Part shown: positions 10,879 through 23,199 of the stretch, one piece after another
Position numbering within the stretch: the first letter of the stretch is position 1
Layout of the letters: each line of letters starts with the position of its first letter
Source: Emmonsiellopsis sp. PD_33
Lineage: Eukaryota; Ascomycota; Eurotiomycetes; Onygenales; Ajellomycetaceae
NCBI GenBank assembly: GCA_032988165.1
Contig: JANTQF010000177.1
Location: forward strand, 1-64,000
Reading direction: 5' to 3'
Length of the DNA stretch: 64,000 nucleotides
The notes under the pieces: generated by a model
What the model saw: only the letters and a program-made list of their open reading frames with translations
Told to the model about the DNA's origin: nothing
Databases searched by the model: none
Translations under genes and position numbers: made by a program

Positions 10879-11871
10879 GACTGCTTTGTCTATGGCATTT
10901 TGGTGGTTTTTGCAATGGATGTATTGGATTGAACTGTTTAGCGTCGCTCATGTATAATAGACCTGCCTGTAAGATATGATGTTGATGTTCCTTGGAAACA
11001 ATACCTACCATGCCGATGCTTGGGGTCTCTTTTTGTCCTCGCATAATACTTGGCTGCTCTCTCCGCCCAGCGTGATATCAACCCTTTGACAGAAGGGCGC
11101 TAGGGATAGCCGCAGGTTTGGATGGACTTTCACAGGCGTATACAGGGATTTTCCCCGCCCCCCGGAATTTTGAATTCTAATCAGAACTCTAATCAGCTCA
11201 ACAAGGGGGGTTACTTGCAATTGGAATTTTGGAATAATATCACAGCAATATCTACTCCGTACTTCAACAGCCATGGCGGAATTCGAGCTCACGTGACCAA
11301 CTGAGATAGCCGAAACGGGCGTCAATATGCCGAAAAGTTGACACTCAACGTCGTGAATTCGGAATTCTCTCAGCCGCAACGAACCAGCATCGCCATGATC
11401 CATTGTCGTCCATGGCGTCGCGCGGAGAGGCTGGAGATGGCGTCACTTTTTCGGAGGTTTTCTTCGCACCAGCGGCGTGTTTAGCTCCGTGACTTGCAGA
11501 AGACCCTGGCCTCCCTTGCCGCTACGAGACAACCAAAGCAGCTCCCAATCCAACCCCTTGACAGGCGGCCGACGAGGGCACCACAAGGCCGGCCGCATCC
11601 ATCCCGCATCGTCGCAACTTGTAATCCTCACTGTCGCTGGCGAGCCGTGTCTAGTGTTTGACGGCGGCTGGTCTGCCCCACTCTTCGAACCCAATGCCTG
11701 TCTCCGGAATCCGGGCTGCTCGCTCCAGGACCACAGCAAGCCCACTTTCGAACCGCCTGCGCCTTTTCGAGATTGACATTTCGAGATGATGACTGCAAGG
11801 CCCGGACTTTTGCCTGCGAACCTCCTGCGCTGCCCACCGCCGCCCGCTACCTGGCTGCTCTCCCTGCTCTG
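10879..11871. other. intergenic, probable 5' leader of the next regulator
   Basis: Overlapping open frames on both strands between 11005 and 11837 lack domain signals. An A-rich/GGGG patch occurs at 11150-11170. No gene supported. Confidence 0.45.
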
Positions 11872-14534
11872 ATGTCTGAGAAGACGGCGAAGCCTGGCGT
11901 GGCCAGGAAGAGTGCTTTCTCCTGCGAAGCATGTCGGAAACGCAAGGTGCGTTTGGAGAATGATCGGGAAGAGGAAAAGGCACGGAACAGCTCCGGTGTT
12001 ATCCTGGCCGTTTTCTGCCCCTCCCCCGCCCTCCCCCGTCCTCCCCCGTCCCCTTTCCCACTCCGCGCTGGTCCCCGCGCTGGTCTGTGTGTTTAGTTCG
12101 CTGACCAGCCGGTGATAAAATTAGGTCAAGTGCAACGGGGCAAGCCCGTCGTGTTCCCGTTGTGCTGCGCGTGGGGAAACATGTGTATATAGTCTGTGAG
12201 TGTGACACAGGGCGGCCAATCGACTTGCCTTGCTGATTCTGCAGAGCCCCGACGCTGTCCTACACAAAGACCCTCGAGGCCCGCATCGCTGAACTCGAAG
12301 CTGCCTTGGCCAAAGCACGGAATGATACCACGAATGAAGAAGAGGATGGCACGGCAGAGCACGCCCCGCAGGTCGAGGATATAAGAAAGAGTAAGGAATC
12401 GGCTAGGACGTCACCTCAGAACTTGAGCGGTTCGGATGCGGAGGTGTCGCTGGAGCTCGCGAGGGATATCGAAGGCTTGAAGGTGGGAGATGACGGGCGC
12501 ATATCGTTCCATGGCCCGACGAGTTTATTTCAATTGCCTAGCGGGCTTGCCCGTGAGCAGTCGAGTCCTCTGCCGGCGGTGTCTGAACTCGAAGGCCGAA
12601 AAGAAAGACTTATAAATAATGCGTGGAGAGAGAGGGCATTTGAACAGCTCGCTACGATTCCGGTATGATGGTGTTTGAAGGGTGGGCAAGGAATATGCTA
12701 ATATTCTCCAGGAACCATTCCAATACCTGCTTGACTCGCACTGGTGCTGGATCCATCCGCTTTTCAACTTTGTCTACCGGCCGGCATTTACTCGTCAGTT
12801 GTTATTTCAATATCCTTCTCTACAGACTTAAGTGGTTGGCTAACTAGTATTCCCTACCAGGTGACATGAAAATGAACGGCCCTTACTACTCCGACATCCT
12901 AATGAACGCAATCCTCTCACATTCGATCCGATGGTGCAAGGACGAACCCAAAATCGGCCGTCTGCTCGATTCATACGACGGAGGCGCCCAGTTTTTCCAC
13001 CAAGCCTGCTCCGGCCTATTCGAAAGCGTCAAGGGAGGGAATGGCCAGATTCCAGTCGTCCAATCGCTCCTCCTATTAAGTGCACAAGAGTGCGGGCGCG
13101 GAAACCGAACGCAGGCTTGGTTATTTAGCGGGATGGCATTTCGCCTCGTCGAAGACCTAGGCATTACAATCGACAGCAGAAAGTATTCGGGAACAGTCCA
13201 GTTTTCCGCGGAAGATATTGAGATTCGGAATCGGCTGTTTTGGTGCTGCTACTTCTGGGATAAGCTGGTGTCTCTGTACTTTGGGCGGTCGCCCATCATT
13301 CAGGATACGCCTGTTAGCCCGCCCCGGATATTATGTTTGTCGCCCTTTCACAAAGTCAGGTTTGAATGGACTAACAGTGAAGTAGTGGACGACACCGCGG
13401 AAATCGAGATATGGACGCCCCACGGCCTTATCTTCCCCGAAGGCACGCACTACCCACCGGCACAGGCGCACGCAACTTCTTGCTTTATGAAAATGTGCTC
13501 GTTGACCGAGATCCTCAATCAAATCATAATTCACATTTACGACCCCGTCCGTAAAAGCACGGAACGCGAATTCCAAGACTGCGTAGACCAGCAAAGTCGG
13601 AACCTCGAAACGTGGTGGGATGAGCTGCCGGTGTTTTTGAAACTGATCGTCGATAACTTGCCGCCATATTGCCCGCCCAGCCACATCGTGACTCTGAAGT
13701 ATGTATGTTCTTGCTGTTTAAATGGTTTCATACTTATACCCGGTCCAGTTGCGTATATCATACGACCAACATTCTCCTCCACCGACCAACACTCTGCTCC
13801 CGGCCGTTCAGAGGGTCACAGCAGGAAACGGATAATGCGAAACCATTAGTCCAGTGCATCACATCTGCAACCTCCATCATTGCCCTTTTCGACCTTTACC
13901 GGCGCACATTCGGAGATGCCCACGTCGTGCTATCCCTCGCATACAGTATCTACACAGCCGCATCGATATTCCTCCTCGAAATGCAAGCGTTGAAATACGC
14001 ATCCCCATCAACACTAGATAAACTAAGATTCTGCATCGTCGCATTGAACCGTGTCAAGGCTGCTAATCCCGGTGAGTCCCCCCCCCATCAACAAGTCCAA
14101 CCTACCCAATTCCTAACCCAACCCCAGTAATAAACACCGCCCTCGGCCTAATCGACCAAGAACTCGAAAAACTCAACATCGACATCCGCGACCCGCAAAA
14201 CCGCAACCCACAACCAATATCCTCCCGCACGACAGAAACCACCTCCCCAGCCTCCTCGCTCGACCCCCCACTCCACACCCACACCTCCTCCTACACACTC
14301 CCGCCACACGGCGCCTTCAGCCTCACCCCGCCGCCGCTGACGGATCAACATAACCAGATCCCCATCACGGCAGACCCGTCGTTTGGCGTGGCGTCCGCCT
14401 TCAAGCAGGAGAGTATATACGACATTGCGCCGGAGTTGTTTGAGGCGTTTTCGTACGTCGAGCCGATGCCGGCCAATGTTGGGGCGGGGTTTGATGCGGA
14501 TGATTCGGGGTGGGCGGGTGGGGAGGGGATATAA
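11872..14534 (+). CDS. Zn2Cys6 transcription factor with fungal-specific regulatory domain
   Basis: Eight exons join in frame: 11872-11946, 12125-12191, 12247-12662, 12712-12793, 12861-13334, 13386-13698, 13749-14071 and 14128-14534, giving 718 residues. The cluster is split by intron 1: CEACRKRK, then VKCNG...CSRC...C, followed by TPTLSYTKTLEARIAELEA, a typical linker and coiled coil. The middle homology region shows PFQYLLDSHWCWIHPLFN, SRKYSG near the IRNRLFWCCYFWDKL motif and RSPIIQDTPVSPPRILLDD. The C-terminus is Ser/Thr/Pro-rich with an acidic end. A nuclear activator or repressor of unknown target is inferred. The exon 2/3 junction (AG dinucleotide at 12245-12246) is the least certain splice. 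Confidence 0.87.
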
Positions 14535-15139
14535 GTTTACAATACAGTTGGTGAAGATCTATCTTGTTTTTGCGTTTTCTTTTTATTGGTTAGTTATGGG
14601 TTGGTTGGTTGTTGGATGGCTATGTCTTTTTTTCTCTTCCTTTTTTTGCTACTGCGATTTGAGCGATTCTATGTTATGCCATTTTTCCCGACGATTTGGG
14701 CGTTTGCTGATTAGACGTGATTGATAAGTTACGCTGGGTGGATGGATGGATGTTGCTGCTGTATATAGGGGTTCCTTATGTTCATGAACTCTTGCTAAAA
14801 GTACATATGGATAAAAGTACTTGATATTTCAAACAATGGCTTTTTGTCCGCTGTGACATCACTCCGTAGATCAATGCAACTGGCCTGCAGTAGCATCTAG
14901 AAATACTGTCATGTAGAATGCGTTTGTAGAGCATGAAATGCTGATACCTCCGCTCCATCCATACATTGGAGTCAGGGGTCAGGGGTCAGGGGCCCGATGA
15001 GGTAAGCTCCCGCTAAGTTAGCGCCGGCTAACTTCCGCAGTCTCCCCTCCAATATCAATATCAATATCAATATCAAACCCGCTCAACCTCATCTCCAACC
15101 CCCCCTCAATCCCCTACTACTAACTCCATAACCAACCAC
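14535..15139. other. intergenic with a dispersed repeat copy
   Basis: T-rich 3' flank of the regulator, then a repeat at 14981-15057 that has an inverted partner near 44.9 kb. A short (AATATC)n run follows at about 15050-15075, just upstream of the amidohydrolase. Confidence 0.6.
14981..15057 (+). repeat. dispersed repeat, copy A (77 bp)
   Basis: Nearly identical to the reverse complement of 44838-44910. The copies differ by a 4-bp length change and about one base. Copy A contains a perfect 8-bp inverted repeat, AAGTTAGC (15015-15022) and GCTAACTT (15027-15034), around a 4-base loop. It begins in direct repeats of GGGGTCA. A terminus of a DNA transposon or MITE is possible but unproven. Confidence 0.8.
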
Positions 15140-16126
15140 ATGAAACTAAAACCCACCCTTCCCAAAATGACCCTCCCCCGCCACCTAACCCCCCCTCCCC
15201 ACACCCCCCCCCCCCCCCCCTCCTGGGACAGCCACATGCACATCGTCGACCCAACCACCTACCCCCTCTCCCCCACCGCCCTCTACATCCCGACAACCCC
15301 TCACCTCCTCCCCTCCTACCTCTCATTCTCCTCCAAACTCTCCCACCCCAACCAACCCCCCAAGCCCGTCCTCGTCCAACCCTCCATCTACGGCACAGAC
15401 AACAGCTGCCTCCTCGCGGCCCTGCGCACGCTCGGCGCCCGCGGCGCGCGGGGCGTCGTCTGCTTCGATCCCGCGACGACGAGCACGGAGACGTTGGAGG
15501 GGTGGGATGGGCTGGGGGTTAGGGGGGTGAGGGTTAATCTTGTTTCTGTGGGGAGGAGGGTGGCGGGGGAGGAGTTGAGGGGGGAGGTGGGGGGGTATGT
15601 TGAGAGGGTGAGGGGGTTGGGGAGGGGGAGGGCTGGGGGGAAGGGGTGGGTGGTGCAGTTGTATGTGGATATGAGCGTGTTGGAGGGGTTGGTGGGGTTG
15701 GGTGATGGTGAGAATGGGGATGAGGTGAGGATTTGTATTGATCATTTCGGGAAGCCGAGCTTGCCCCCCCTCTCAGACACAGACACGGATACAGATACGT
15801 TTGACCCGTACTCCCTCCCCGGGTTCTCGGCGCTGGTCACCATGCTGCGCGGCGGGAGGACGTATGTCAAGTTCTCCGCGCCGTATCGCATCAGCGATGA
15901 CCCGGAGTTCCGCCAGTTGGGCGTGATTGCGCGCGAGCTGATTAGGGTTGCGCCGGAGAGGGTGGTGTTTGCGACGGATTGGCCGCATACAAGGTTTGAG
16001 GGGGTGGATGTTGGGCCGTTTGTGAGGAAGTGTGTTGAGTGGTGTGGGGGGGATGAGGGGATGGTGGAGAGGCTATTTCGGCGGAATGCGGAGGAGTTGT
16101 GGGATGTTGATGTTGATGGTGAATAG
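15140..16126 (+). CDS. amidohydrolase-superfamily metal-dependent hydrolase (2-pyrone-4,6-dicarboxylate lactonase-like)
   Basis: An uninterrupted frame of 328 residues. The TIM-barrel amidohydrolase landmarks are in order: WDSHMHIVDP near residue 28 (metal-binding HxH), VLVQPSIYG near 75, ICIDHFGKP near 200, TYVKFSAPYRIS near 240 and FATDWPHTRF near 275 (the conserved Asp). The family hydrolyses lactones or decarboxylates aromatic-type acids; the substrate is not visible here. The N-terminus is extremely Pro-rich from a long C run at about 15200-15221; MTLPRHL at 15170 is an alternative start. Codon wobble is almost wholly C/A before about 15470, G/T to about 15740, C again at 15757, then G/T. 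Confidence 0.85.
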   Translation: MKLKPTLPKMTLPRHLTPPPHTPPPPPSWDSHMHIVDPTTYPLSPTALYIPTTPHLLPSYLSFSSKLSHPNQPPKPVLVQPSIYGTDNSCLLAALRTLGARGARGVVCFDPATTSTETLEGWDGLGVRGVRVNLVSVGRRVAGEELRGEVGGYVERVRGLGRGRAGGKGWVVQLYVDMSVLEGLVGLGDGENGDEVRICIDHFGKPSLPPLSDTDTDTDTFDPYSLPGFSALVTMLRGGRTYVKFSAPYRISDDPEFRQLGVIARELIRVAPERVVFATDWPHTRFEGVDVGPFVRKCVEWCGGDEGMVERLFRRNAEELWDVDVDGE

Positions 16127-16857
16127 GAACTGGCTGGAGGGGGGTTGAGGATGGGTGTCTTATTTCGTTTTTTTTCGGCTGGTGATGGGTCAGGGAGTGG
16201 GATTACTTGTAGGGGGGGGGGAGGATATCTATCTTCCCTTGTTGGAAAGGAGCACTCATGCGCCCCTGGCTGGTCTGGATATGCAAGGATATATCTACTC
16301 CCGGAATGCGGTCGGTCAACCACATAACCATCACGCCCAATCAGTCAGTCCATACGCGCCGATATGATACCCCACCTGCATAAACGCCAGCACGCAAAGG
16401 GATCTTTATTTCCCCCGGCAGCGACACCCCCTATCCACGTCTACGGACAGCAGCCGGCAACCCCATAATTACTCCGCTGTAAATAGGCAACACAACCCCT
16501 ATGCATGTCCCAAACTCGCAGGAAAATTCAGAACACACACTCACTCTATAGTTACCTAGAGAGGATGAAGCGTCACTGAGGTCTCGCTCCAAGAGTTTTC
16601 GTTGATTCGGGGGTAGTTTTGAAATAACCTCACATAGTAAAAATATGAATAAACATAAACATAAACATGAAACAAAAAAACAGTTCATTTCCCCCTCTTC
16701 ATATTTATCTATCTACAATGGTAGTGTAGTTTAACTGGTTGGATATATCTTTATCTTTATCAGACAGGCGCTTTCATTCATCCCGCTCCGCTCCGCTCCA
16801 CTGTTGTTGGTATCATCTAACCACCCCCTACCAGTCACCCCCTCTCCAAACCATGAT
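16127..16857. other. intergenic, no gene seen
   Basis: Lies between the convergent ends of the amidohydrolase and glutathione reductase. A stretch at 16719-16745 has weak tRNA A-box resemblance but no B box. A short frame at 16431-16688 is not supported. Confidence 0.5.
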
Positions 16858-18786
16858 CTATCGCATCGTAACCTAAAAATCACAGTCAGTCACTCACCCA
16901 CTCACACCCCACCACAAAACAACAGTAAAAAAAGGGGGGGCACAACTCACCAACTCCTCCGCACTAGTCGGATGAATAGCCACACAACTATCAAAATCCT
17001 TCTTCGTCGCGCCCATCTTCACCGCCACCCCGAACCCCTGCAACATTTCCCCCACCCCGAGTCCCAAAATATGCAAACCAACAACCTTCTCCTCCGGCCC
17101 CGCGCACACCAGCTTCATCTCAGTCGGGTTCTTCGCCTTCTCCTCGGCGGGCAGCACGTCGTAGAACATGGCGGAGAACTTGGTGTGGTATACTTTAATG
17201 TTGTCTGCGCCGTATTGTGCGATGGCTTCGGGTTCCGTGAGGCCTGTTGTGCCGACTTCCGGGTGCGAGAAGACGACGGTGGGGATGTCGGCGTAGCTTA
17301 GTTTGGAGGATTTGAGTTCGGGGGGCCCGAAGAGGCGGTTGCCGAGTTGGCGGCCGGCGGCGATGGCGACTTTTTGGTTGGTATTGTTAGTAGATAGGTA
17401 GATAGATAGATAGATAGATAGGAGGGGGTTAGGTGGAACATACCAGGCGTCAACTCCGCCTGACCCGTGACATCGCCCAGGGCATAAACGCCTGGGGCGG
17501 AGGTGTTCTGGAACTCGTCGACAACAACATACCCGCCCTCCTTCGTCTTGACGCCGGCCTTCTCTAGCCCCAACCCCTCCACAGCCGGCGCCCGCCCAAT
17601 CGCCCACAACAACTCATTAACCTCAAACACCTCCCCATTCTTCCCCGTCAACCTCAGCACCTTCTCCGCGCCAACGCCATCACTAACCTGCTCCACCTTC
17701 TCAAACCCTTCGAACCCCTTATGCACCACCACGCCCACATCCTCATACCTCTTCGTCATCGTGGTCTGCACCATCGGATCGAATTTCCTCAAAAACGTCT
17801 CGCCACGGATAAACATATGCGTCTCCACACCAATCGACTGCAACACCCCCGCCAACTCCACCGCAATATACCCCGCCCCGACCACCGCGATCTTCGGCGG
17901 GAGCGTCTCAATCTCAAAAAACCCATCACTCGTAATCCCGAACTCCGCCCCAGGCACATCCCTCGGCACAACCGGATACCCCCCGCTCGCAATCAGCACA
18001 TGGTCCGCAACGTACTTCTTGCTCCCCGAGCCGTCCTGGAACGCCACCTCGATCTGCCTGGGGCCGGTGAAGGTGGCGGTGCCGTGCACGAGATCGATGC
18101 CTTCGCGGTTCCAGTTCCGCTCGTAGATGCCGTTTAGGCGCGCGACGACGGCGTCGCGTTTGCGCTTGAAGACGCTGAAGTCGACGGGGAGGTTTTGCGG
18201 GATGTCGTAGCCGTAGTGCACGCCGTCGCGTAGGGTTTCGGCGATGGAGGAGAAGTTCCAGGTCATTTTTTTGGGGACGCAGCTGGTTTCATGACATAGG
18301 AGGTTAGCATTGTTCTTTCTCTGTCTCCCTCCCTCTTTTTTTTTGGGGGGGGGGAATCGCCTATCATTGAGGAGGGTAATCGTAGGCATACCCAACATTC
18401 ACACACGTCCCGCCGGACCGGCCGTTCTCGACAATGAGCGTCTTGGCCTTATACCAGCCCGAGGCGCGGCGGGCGGCGCCGCTGCCTCCGCTCCCGCCGC
18501 CGATGACGATGTAGTCGTACTTCTCCACTTCGGTGGGGGCCATTGTGTCTTTTGCGCGGGGGTTGGTCGAGAGGTGTCTGGCGAGGGAGGTTAGGCGGGG
18601 GGCAGTTGTGGTTGGTCTTGTTGTTAGAGGAGGGTTGGTGGTGGTGGTGGTGGGAGGGGGGGGAGCCAGGGTCGTTAGCAGGCGTCTTGTTGTTCTCGTG
18701 GGCTGGCTGGGTCGAAGCTGGGGCGTGATAGAAGACGGACGGAGATGCAGAGGTAGAGGCAGATGTGGTGGGCGGAGAGGGGGCAT
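16858..18786 (-). CDS. glr1: glutathione reductase (NADPH)
   Basis: Four exons, 18786-18392, 18282-17444, 17369-16951 and 16872-16858, give 555 residues; the last exon is only 15 bp and encodes VTMR. The FAD-binding motif IGGGSGGSGAARRA is followed by the redox-active disulfide CVNVGC, split by intron 1. The NADPH motif VGAGYIAVELAG, the FAD motif VYALGDVTG and the dimer-interface HPTSAEE complete a pyridine nucleotide-disulfide oxidoreductase. It reduces GSSG to GSH. About 81 residues rich in Arg, Thr and Pro precede MAPTEVEKYDY (ATG at 18543). This suggests a mitochondrial form from the upstream ATG and a cytosolic form from the inner one, as known for yeast Glr1. The intron at 17370-17443 carries a GATA microsatellite. 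Confidence 0.94.
17390..17422. repeat. (GATA)n microsatellite inside an intron
   Basis: About seven tandem TAGA/GATA units within the second intron of glutathione reductase. Confidence 0.85.
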
Positions 18787-19728
18787 TCCCTGGGTTTATA
18801 TAGCTGGGTTGGGTGGGAGAGAAGGGGGTGGGGCAGGAGGGAGGGATGGAGGGATGGAGGGATTGTCTGCGCGGATGGTTAATCAGCCAGGGACTATAAA
18901 CGGGCCCAGCCAGAACTGACGTCTCTTCTCCCTGCACTCACCTAGATCCTGGATATGTTTCCTGTTTGTTTTTCTCCAATTGGCAGCGTCTCGTCTCTGT
19001 TTTTCGTCTTCTTCTACTTTTCGGCGCAAAGATTCCTCACCGGATCCGCTGCTGAGTAACCGGCTAGCGGATTAGTCAGCCGATATGACGTTATTTGCGG
19101 GCTGGATGCGGGCTGTTTAGTAAGGGGGATACATGGAGAGGGGGAGAGGATGTCTGTGAGGCGGGGAGAGAGATAGCGAAATGTGTATGTATATGTGTAT
19201 GGGACTATGTATGATATGTAGTAACTAGTTAACTATGCCTCTCGCTGCCGTGCCGATGAATCCAACGCAAGTCCGTCAATGTAAAGTAAATCAAAAATCC
19301 GCCCACCCGTATGACATAAAAATGAGATAAGGAACGGAAGAAGAAAGGAATGAAAAAGAAAAAAATATACTAAGAAAATAAGGTAGAAAAATGACAACAA
19401 GATGGTTCGAAAGACATGACCTGGGAGGAGCGGAGGACATAAGGAGTAGAATTTCTCAACAACAAGAAAGGAGAGGGGAAAAAAAAAGAGCAATCGAAAA
19501 AAAAATAATGCAAAACGCATAAACCCGCGCCAGCGCAGTCCCATCTCCTCCGCTTCCGTTCCAATCCACAGCAATCAATCCTCATACCTCGTATGCGCGT
19601 GTCCCTTCCATCATCATTCCATGCTGATTTTGTCATGCCATTCATTCTTCCTTCTTCCCAGATGTACTCCATCTAGCTCCCTCGCAAACATATATAACCC
19701 CATTACTCCTCCTCTCATATATAACTCA
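18787..19728. other. intergenic: glutathione reductase promoter and MAPKK 3' flank
   Basis: GT-rich then A-rich low-complexity sequence. The open frames at 19233-19672 are Phe/Leu-rich readings of A/T-rich DNA and not credible genes. A TGACGTTA-type CRE-like site at about 19086 is a weak candidate regulatory element. Confidence 0.45.
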
Positions 19729-21699
19729 TTAAGGTGACACGCCCGGATCCTCCAACAGCGGACTCCCCGGCACCGCATCGAGCGCCACCGCATGTAGCGC
19801 CGGCCGTTCCTTTTTTCCCATAACCCCCCGCGCCCGCCGATCCAGCGCATCGCGCACCCACGCGGCAACCTCTTCGTCGGCCGTTTCAAAGTCGGACGGG
19901 CTCTGTTTGCTACCTCTTGGGGCCCTGTCGTTGGTGGTGTGTTCTGGGGGTTGCATGAGGCTGGCTAGCCAGGGATGGCGGAGGAGCATGGCGTAGGTGG
20001 GTCGGAGCGAGGCATTTTTGTTCAGGCAGGATTTTACAAAGTCCTTGGCTAGCGGGGAGAAGCCTTCTTCTGGTAATTTGGGAGGGTCGCCTTGGACGAT
20101 TGCCTGTTATATACAACATCAGTATATACGTACAGTTAGTTTGCATGGTGAAGGGGTGGCGGAACTCACGTTCAACTGGCTAAAGATATTGTTAAAGGTC
20201 TCGGGGGGATACGGATACCGGCCCATCGCGCATTCAATCACCGTCAGTCCCAAACTCCACACATCGCTCTGCACGCTGTACGTGCCGCCACCAGCGCTCG
20301 TACCGCCGCCGGCAATGCGCTCGGGGGCCATGTAGCTCTGGCAGCCAATGTTGGTCTTTGCGATGCTCGCAACGAGGTTTCCGCTGACGCCAAAGTCGCA
20401 AATCTTGACCTGGCCGCGTGTATTGATGAGGATGTTAGTAGGCTTGACGTCGCGGTGGATGATGTTGTGGTCGTCCTTGAGCGACTTGAGGCCCATGATG
20501 GTAGACAGTGTGATTTTGCGCAGGATGTTCTCTGGGACGCCGTCGCCGTAGACTTTCTCGACGGAGCCGCCGTCCATGTATTCGACGCAGATGTACACGG
20601 CACCCTCTTGGAAGAAAGCGCCGTAGAAGTCGATGATGAAGGGCGATACGCAGCGGTGCAGGATGTCCAGCTCCATGATGATGGCGGTGAATTTGGCCTC
20701 GTCCAGCTCTAACCGGATCTCTTTCATGGCCATTATGACGCCAGACGTGCTGTTGCCCTTCTCCTCCTTCGACTCGGGCTCGGACGCTTGTTTGCCTGAC
20801 TGCCTCGACACCGTGCCCCGCAGCCCTAATCCGGGTCTTCGGAGGTGTGGACGGCAATGCCGGACTTTGTATACGGTGCCATAGTTTCCCTTGCCAAGTT
20901 CGTCCATTGTATCCACCTCGTCCAGAGATATGCTAAAACTGCTTCCGGAGGTAAAGTCGATACCACCACTGTGGATGATGGCTTTGTTTCGGAAATTCAG
21001 AGTGCCCGCTTTCGTATCGACAAACTCGGAGTACTTGCTAAATTGCGTTTCTGTATGGGAGATTGGTCCAGTGCCCGGCGCAGCAGCCGGCGCCCCGGGG
21101 AGGCTTCCAGGTTGTCCTGGCGCCCGAGGACCGGGCGTAGGCCCCGTGGCATCGGTGAGTTTCATACCCCGGCCTAACCCGCGCTTCATGGCTAGGCCAC
21201 CGGACATCTTGGGTTGAACGGGGGTGCCTGCTGCTGGGGCAGGGGAATGCGCTGGCCACCCCTGTGGTTGAGGTTGGGAAGGTAATCTCCCAAGCCCGCC
21301 TGGTAATGGGCCGGATACTGGCGTCGAATCTCCACGGGGATTCGGAGGCCTGGCACCAACCAACGGACCGCCCTGGACAGGGGCACCCACGCCGGGATTT
21401 CCGGCCGAGATTGAAGTAGGCGGCTGGCCCATGCCAGGAGGGGCGCCGCGTCTGGACAACGAAAAGGCCTTCATCTTGGCCTGTATATCTTCATTCAGGC
21501 CGCTGGAGCGGGGTGGGGCGGAGGCGGGGGGTTTGCGGGCGGCATTGACCTGGCCCAGGGGGGTGGAGGAGGTGGTCATGGGAGAGACGGCGGCGCGCAG
21601 TGTCGGGGGGTGCGGCTCACCGGGGACGGTGGTAGAGGGGGAATTAGCTGGGGCGGAGCGATCATGATCGGATGGATCTGGGGGGTCAGAGCCGTTCAT
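19729..21699 (-). CDS. pbs2: MAP kinase kinase of the HOG (osmotic stress) pathway, Pbs2 type
   Basis: Two exons, 21699-20170 and 20103-19729, give 634 residues from the first true ATG. The first 250 residues are Pro/Gly/Ser-rich and include MSGGLAMKRGLGRGMKL, typical of fungal Pbs2. The kinase domain has GKGNYGTVY near 268, then an insert of about 35 residues before MAMKEIRL, again a Pbs2 hallmark. It continues with HRDVKPTN near 415, DFG near 434, the SIAKT activation site near 443 and APERIAGG. It should phosphorylate the Hog1-type MAPK under osmotic or oxidative stress in the cytosol. A Gypsy element begins about 690 bp upstream of its ATG and separates it from the divergent transporter gene. 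Confidence 0.93.
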
Positions 21700-22386
21700 G
21701 CTTGCTGCCCGTGGGAGGTGAATAGGGAGGTTGGCGGAAGGGAGGGGTTCCCTAGCGTCAACTGGCTCTGAATCTTTCCGCAGCACGCCTCGAGCCAGTC
21801 GACGAGAGAACTACCGGGGGCACATGAAGAGAGCAGAGACGAGGACGAGGGTGGGCAGACAAGCAGCAGAGAGAGTTGTTCGCAGTCAACGAGCGAGGCG
21901 GGCGAAGTACGGCGGGTGGTGGGCTCGATAAGATTTTCCAACCAAGGATCGATCGAGTTTTCGGCGGGGCCGGAGCCAGCCAGGAGAGCCGGGAGCAGGA
22001 TCGGCAGGGGCAAAAAAACGCTGGCAGGCTGGAATGATATCCGAATAATCCGGGATGATATATAGGTGGTGCCTGAGGCCGCAAGAGGGCTTCGTGCCTT
22101 GGAAGTTGAGAAGTGGTATGGGAGGGTGACACGAGGGGAACCAAGGCAGCAGAATTAAGTAGAGATAGGACAGCGAGTGAATACAGCTGCAGAGGAGGGG
22201 CGGACTACAGCAATCAACAATACGAGCAGACGGCGGGCTGCAGCAGTCTCAGTCTCAGCGGGATCTTGGTCTTGGATGTCTTGATCTCTTCAAGTTCTGT
22301 CGTCGTCTTTTCTTTTTTCGTCGTCGTCGTCGTCGTCGTCGAGAGATTTCGAGAGACGATGAGTCAGCAGCACGTGCTGGGCGGGC
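21700..22386. other. 5' region of the MAPKK
   Basis: Promoter or leader of pbs2, with a (TCG)n microsatellite at about 22318-22342 and TGAGTCA (AP-1/Gcn4-like) at about 22361. No separate gene. The sequence changes abruptly to AT-rich element DNA at about 22387-22450. Confidence 0.5.
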
Positions 22387-22662
22387 TGAGAAGAAGGCGC
22401 CTCCAAGCAAATAGCAGTTTCCACCATCACATTACCCCAGCATAACTACTTCCCAAATCCACCTAGTTTGTTTGTTTTTGTTTATTTTTCCAGCCCAGAA
22501 TGTTTTCCCCTCCTTTTCTAGTTAGTAGAATCAATAACATCCATGATTTTCAATCCATTTCAACCAGTTGAAGTATTTCCTCAATCATATCATTGATCTC
22601 ATTCTCATGTAATACTGCCAAGCAGGCAATAATGCCACATCACCACATTCATCTCTTTTTAG
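22387..22662 (+). repeat. 5' LTR of the Gypsy-type element
   Basis: Aligns without gaps to 29645-29920. Differences are nearly all C/T or G/A, falling at different sites in the two copies, consistent with RIP-like mutation after insertion. The left boundary is approximate by a few bases. Confidence 0.85.
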
Positions 22663-23199
22663 TGCCTGCCACTCCAGAAGCAAATGGCTTCTATGCCTTG
22701 AACTGAGAGTCTCATCTGTTATTAAGAACATCAACACCAGAAAGCATTAAACAGTCAGTAGAGACAGTAAAACTAGAGTAGAATCTAAGGATATCATACT
22801 AACAACACAGTGGTTAAGACCACTAGAACTGTACCCCCTATAATATTCCCCAGACAGCAATTAAGAAGCAAAGTGAATAAGACAACAAAGAATGAGCTCA
22901 CTAAAGGAAGGAGAAAGAGCAAGGAGAGCAAGATAATAAGTTATTAAATATAACAGGCTAATTCCCAATCTTCTTCATATATAGAATATTCTCAGGAGAG
23001 GATGAGCAGTCAGTGAGGAGATGATTGATAAAGCTAGAATTTAAACTAAGAGAAAAGAAAGTAACTAAGAGTTAAATCCTAGTGAAAGATTTACTCTCAG
23101 CAATCAATATTCTATTAACAGGAGAGGCAGAGAAATAATTAGAAAGAAATCCTCTATTAATGAAGGTATTAGAGTATTTAACTGAAGAAAACTAAAAGC

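Noticed and set aside
16719..16790. tRNA-like sequence (GGTAGTGTAGTTTAACTGG)
   Set aside because: Only an A-box-like stretch is present; there is no B box and no acceptor stem pairing.
21700..21786. Longer N-terminus for the MAPKK
   Set aside because: The upstream frame begins with GTG, not ATG; the first in-frame ATG is at 21699.
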